Origin: Acidobacteriota bacterium
Lineage (GTDB): Bacteria; Acidobacteriota; Terriglobia; Terriglobales; Acidobacteriaceae
Direction: 5' to 3'
Length of the DNA stretch: 6,747 bases
NCBI GenBank assembly: GCA_021798235.1
Contig: JAJZMO010000056.1
Span: 4,123 to 10,869, forward strand
Shown: one piece after another, positions 6,281-6,747 of the stretch
Layout: every line of letters begins with the position of its first letter
Position numbering within the stretch: the stretch's first letter is position 1
Made by a program: the position numbers and the translations under genes
The notes under the pieces: model-generated
The model's database searches: none
What the model was told of the DNA's origin: nothing
Seen by the model: only the letters and a program-made list of their open reading frames with translations

Positions 6281-6747
6281 CTAGTCGATCTTGATCTTAC
6301 GCAGCAGGCCGAAGTCCGAGAGCATTCTGCCGGTGCCCAGCACCACAGAGGCCAGCGGATCGTCGGCGACAGAAACGGGCAGGCCCGTCTCCTCGCGAAT
6401 GCGTTTATCCAGATTCTTCAGCAGCGCGCCGCCACCGGTCAGCACAATGCCGCGGTCGCTAATGTCGGCGGACAGCTCCGGCGGTGTGCGCTCCAGAGCG
6501 ACGCGGATGGCGTTCATGATGGTCGAGACACACTCGGTGAGCGCTTCGCGGATTTCGCTGTCGTCGATGGTGATGGTGCGCGGCACGCCTTCGATCAGAT
6601 TGCGGCCTTTGATCTCCATCGTCAGCGGCTTGTCCAGCGGATAGGCCGAGCCGACTTCAATCTTGATCTGCTCGGCGGTGCGTTCGCCCACCAGCAGGTT
6701 GTACTTGCGCTTCAGATAATTCATGATGGCTTCGTCGAGCTGGTTGC
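6281..6747 (-). CDS. mreB: Rod shape-determining protein MreB, C-terminal part (starts beyond the right edge)
   Basis: Bacterial actin homologue that forms ATP-dependent membrane-bound filaments orienting the wall elongation machinery. Only the last ~154 residues are present. The frame is open to the right edge; the Met codon at 6724 is internal, since the residues before it (NQLDEAI) match the MreB pattern DEAIINY. Visible marks are GERTAEQIK (nucleotide-site segment), IGSAYP-like VGSAYP, GRNLIEGVPR, PPELSADISDRG, and LTGGGALLKNLD, the adenosine-binding loop of the actin fold. Near the end EETGLPV and ADDPL match MreB closely. The protein ends in LLRKIKID. It is the first of the mre-mrd genes seen here; any operon promoter would lie outside the window. 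Confidence 0.97.
   Translation of the reverse strand, partial: NQLDEAIMNYLKRKYNLLVGERTAEQIKIEVGSAYPLDKPLTMEIKGRNLIEGVPRTITIDDSEIREALTECVSTIMNAIRVALERTPPELSADISDRGIVLTGGGALLKNLDKRIREETGLPVSVADDPLASVVLGTGRMLSDFGLLRKIKID

Noticed and set aside
4911..6284. A 457-codon open frame on the plus strand opposite mreC
   Set aside because: Same frame relation as the one opposite mrdA (first position opposite the mreC third position). The protein is low-complexity Arg/Ala/His-rich sequence and MreC is clear on the other strand.
6281..6724. Met codon at 6724 as the start of a short separate gene
   Set aside because: The frame stays open to the right edge and the upstream residues match MreB, so this Met is internal.

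Overview
The window carries six genes, all read on the minus strand, so the right edge is upstream. In transcription order they are mreB (C-terminal part only), mreC, mreD, mrdA (PBP2), rodA, and, after a gap of about 450 bases, the N-terminal part of an RNase E/G-family gene (rng/rne). The sequence is GC-rich, and the proteins are a standard rod-shape (elongasome) set. Gene order and protein style (Pro/Ala/Gln-rich tails, an RNase E/G with a charged insert after its first ~73 residues) suggest an Acidobacteriota bacterium of the Terriglobia type. This assignment is an inference from memory of similar loci, not a database result.

Layout: 6281-6747 is the end of mreB. A strong hairpin without a U-tract lies in the 65-base mreB-mreC gap. 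mreC (4932-6215) and mreD (4409-4930) are one base apart. A 43-base gap holding a possible six-codon minicistron precedes mrdA (2257-4365). rodA (1157-2254) starts two bases after the mrdA stop, and its ribosome binding site lies inside the last mrdA codons. A terminator-like hairpin with seven T residues follows rodA. The stretch 704-1105 has no convincing gene but is packed with inverted repeats and reads best as the 5' leader of the RNase gene. The RNase E/G gene (703 down to 1) leaves the window at the left edge.

How the genes work together: MreB filaments under the inner membrane position MreC and MreD. MreC reaches the PBP2 transpeptidase on the outer face, and PBP2 pairs with the RodA glycosyltransferase to make lateral-wall peptidoglycan. 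The adjacent RNase E/G gene recalls the E. coli mreBCD-maf-rng neighbourhood, so the linkage looks old.

I see no mobile element, CRISPR array, tRNA, rRNA or new defence or metabolic system. The points most worth a second look are the hairpin-rich leader of the RNase gene, the long Arg/Glu-rich insert in the RNase S1 region, a possible metal site in PBP2, and the translational arrangement at the mreD-mrdA junction.
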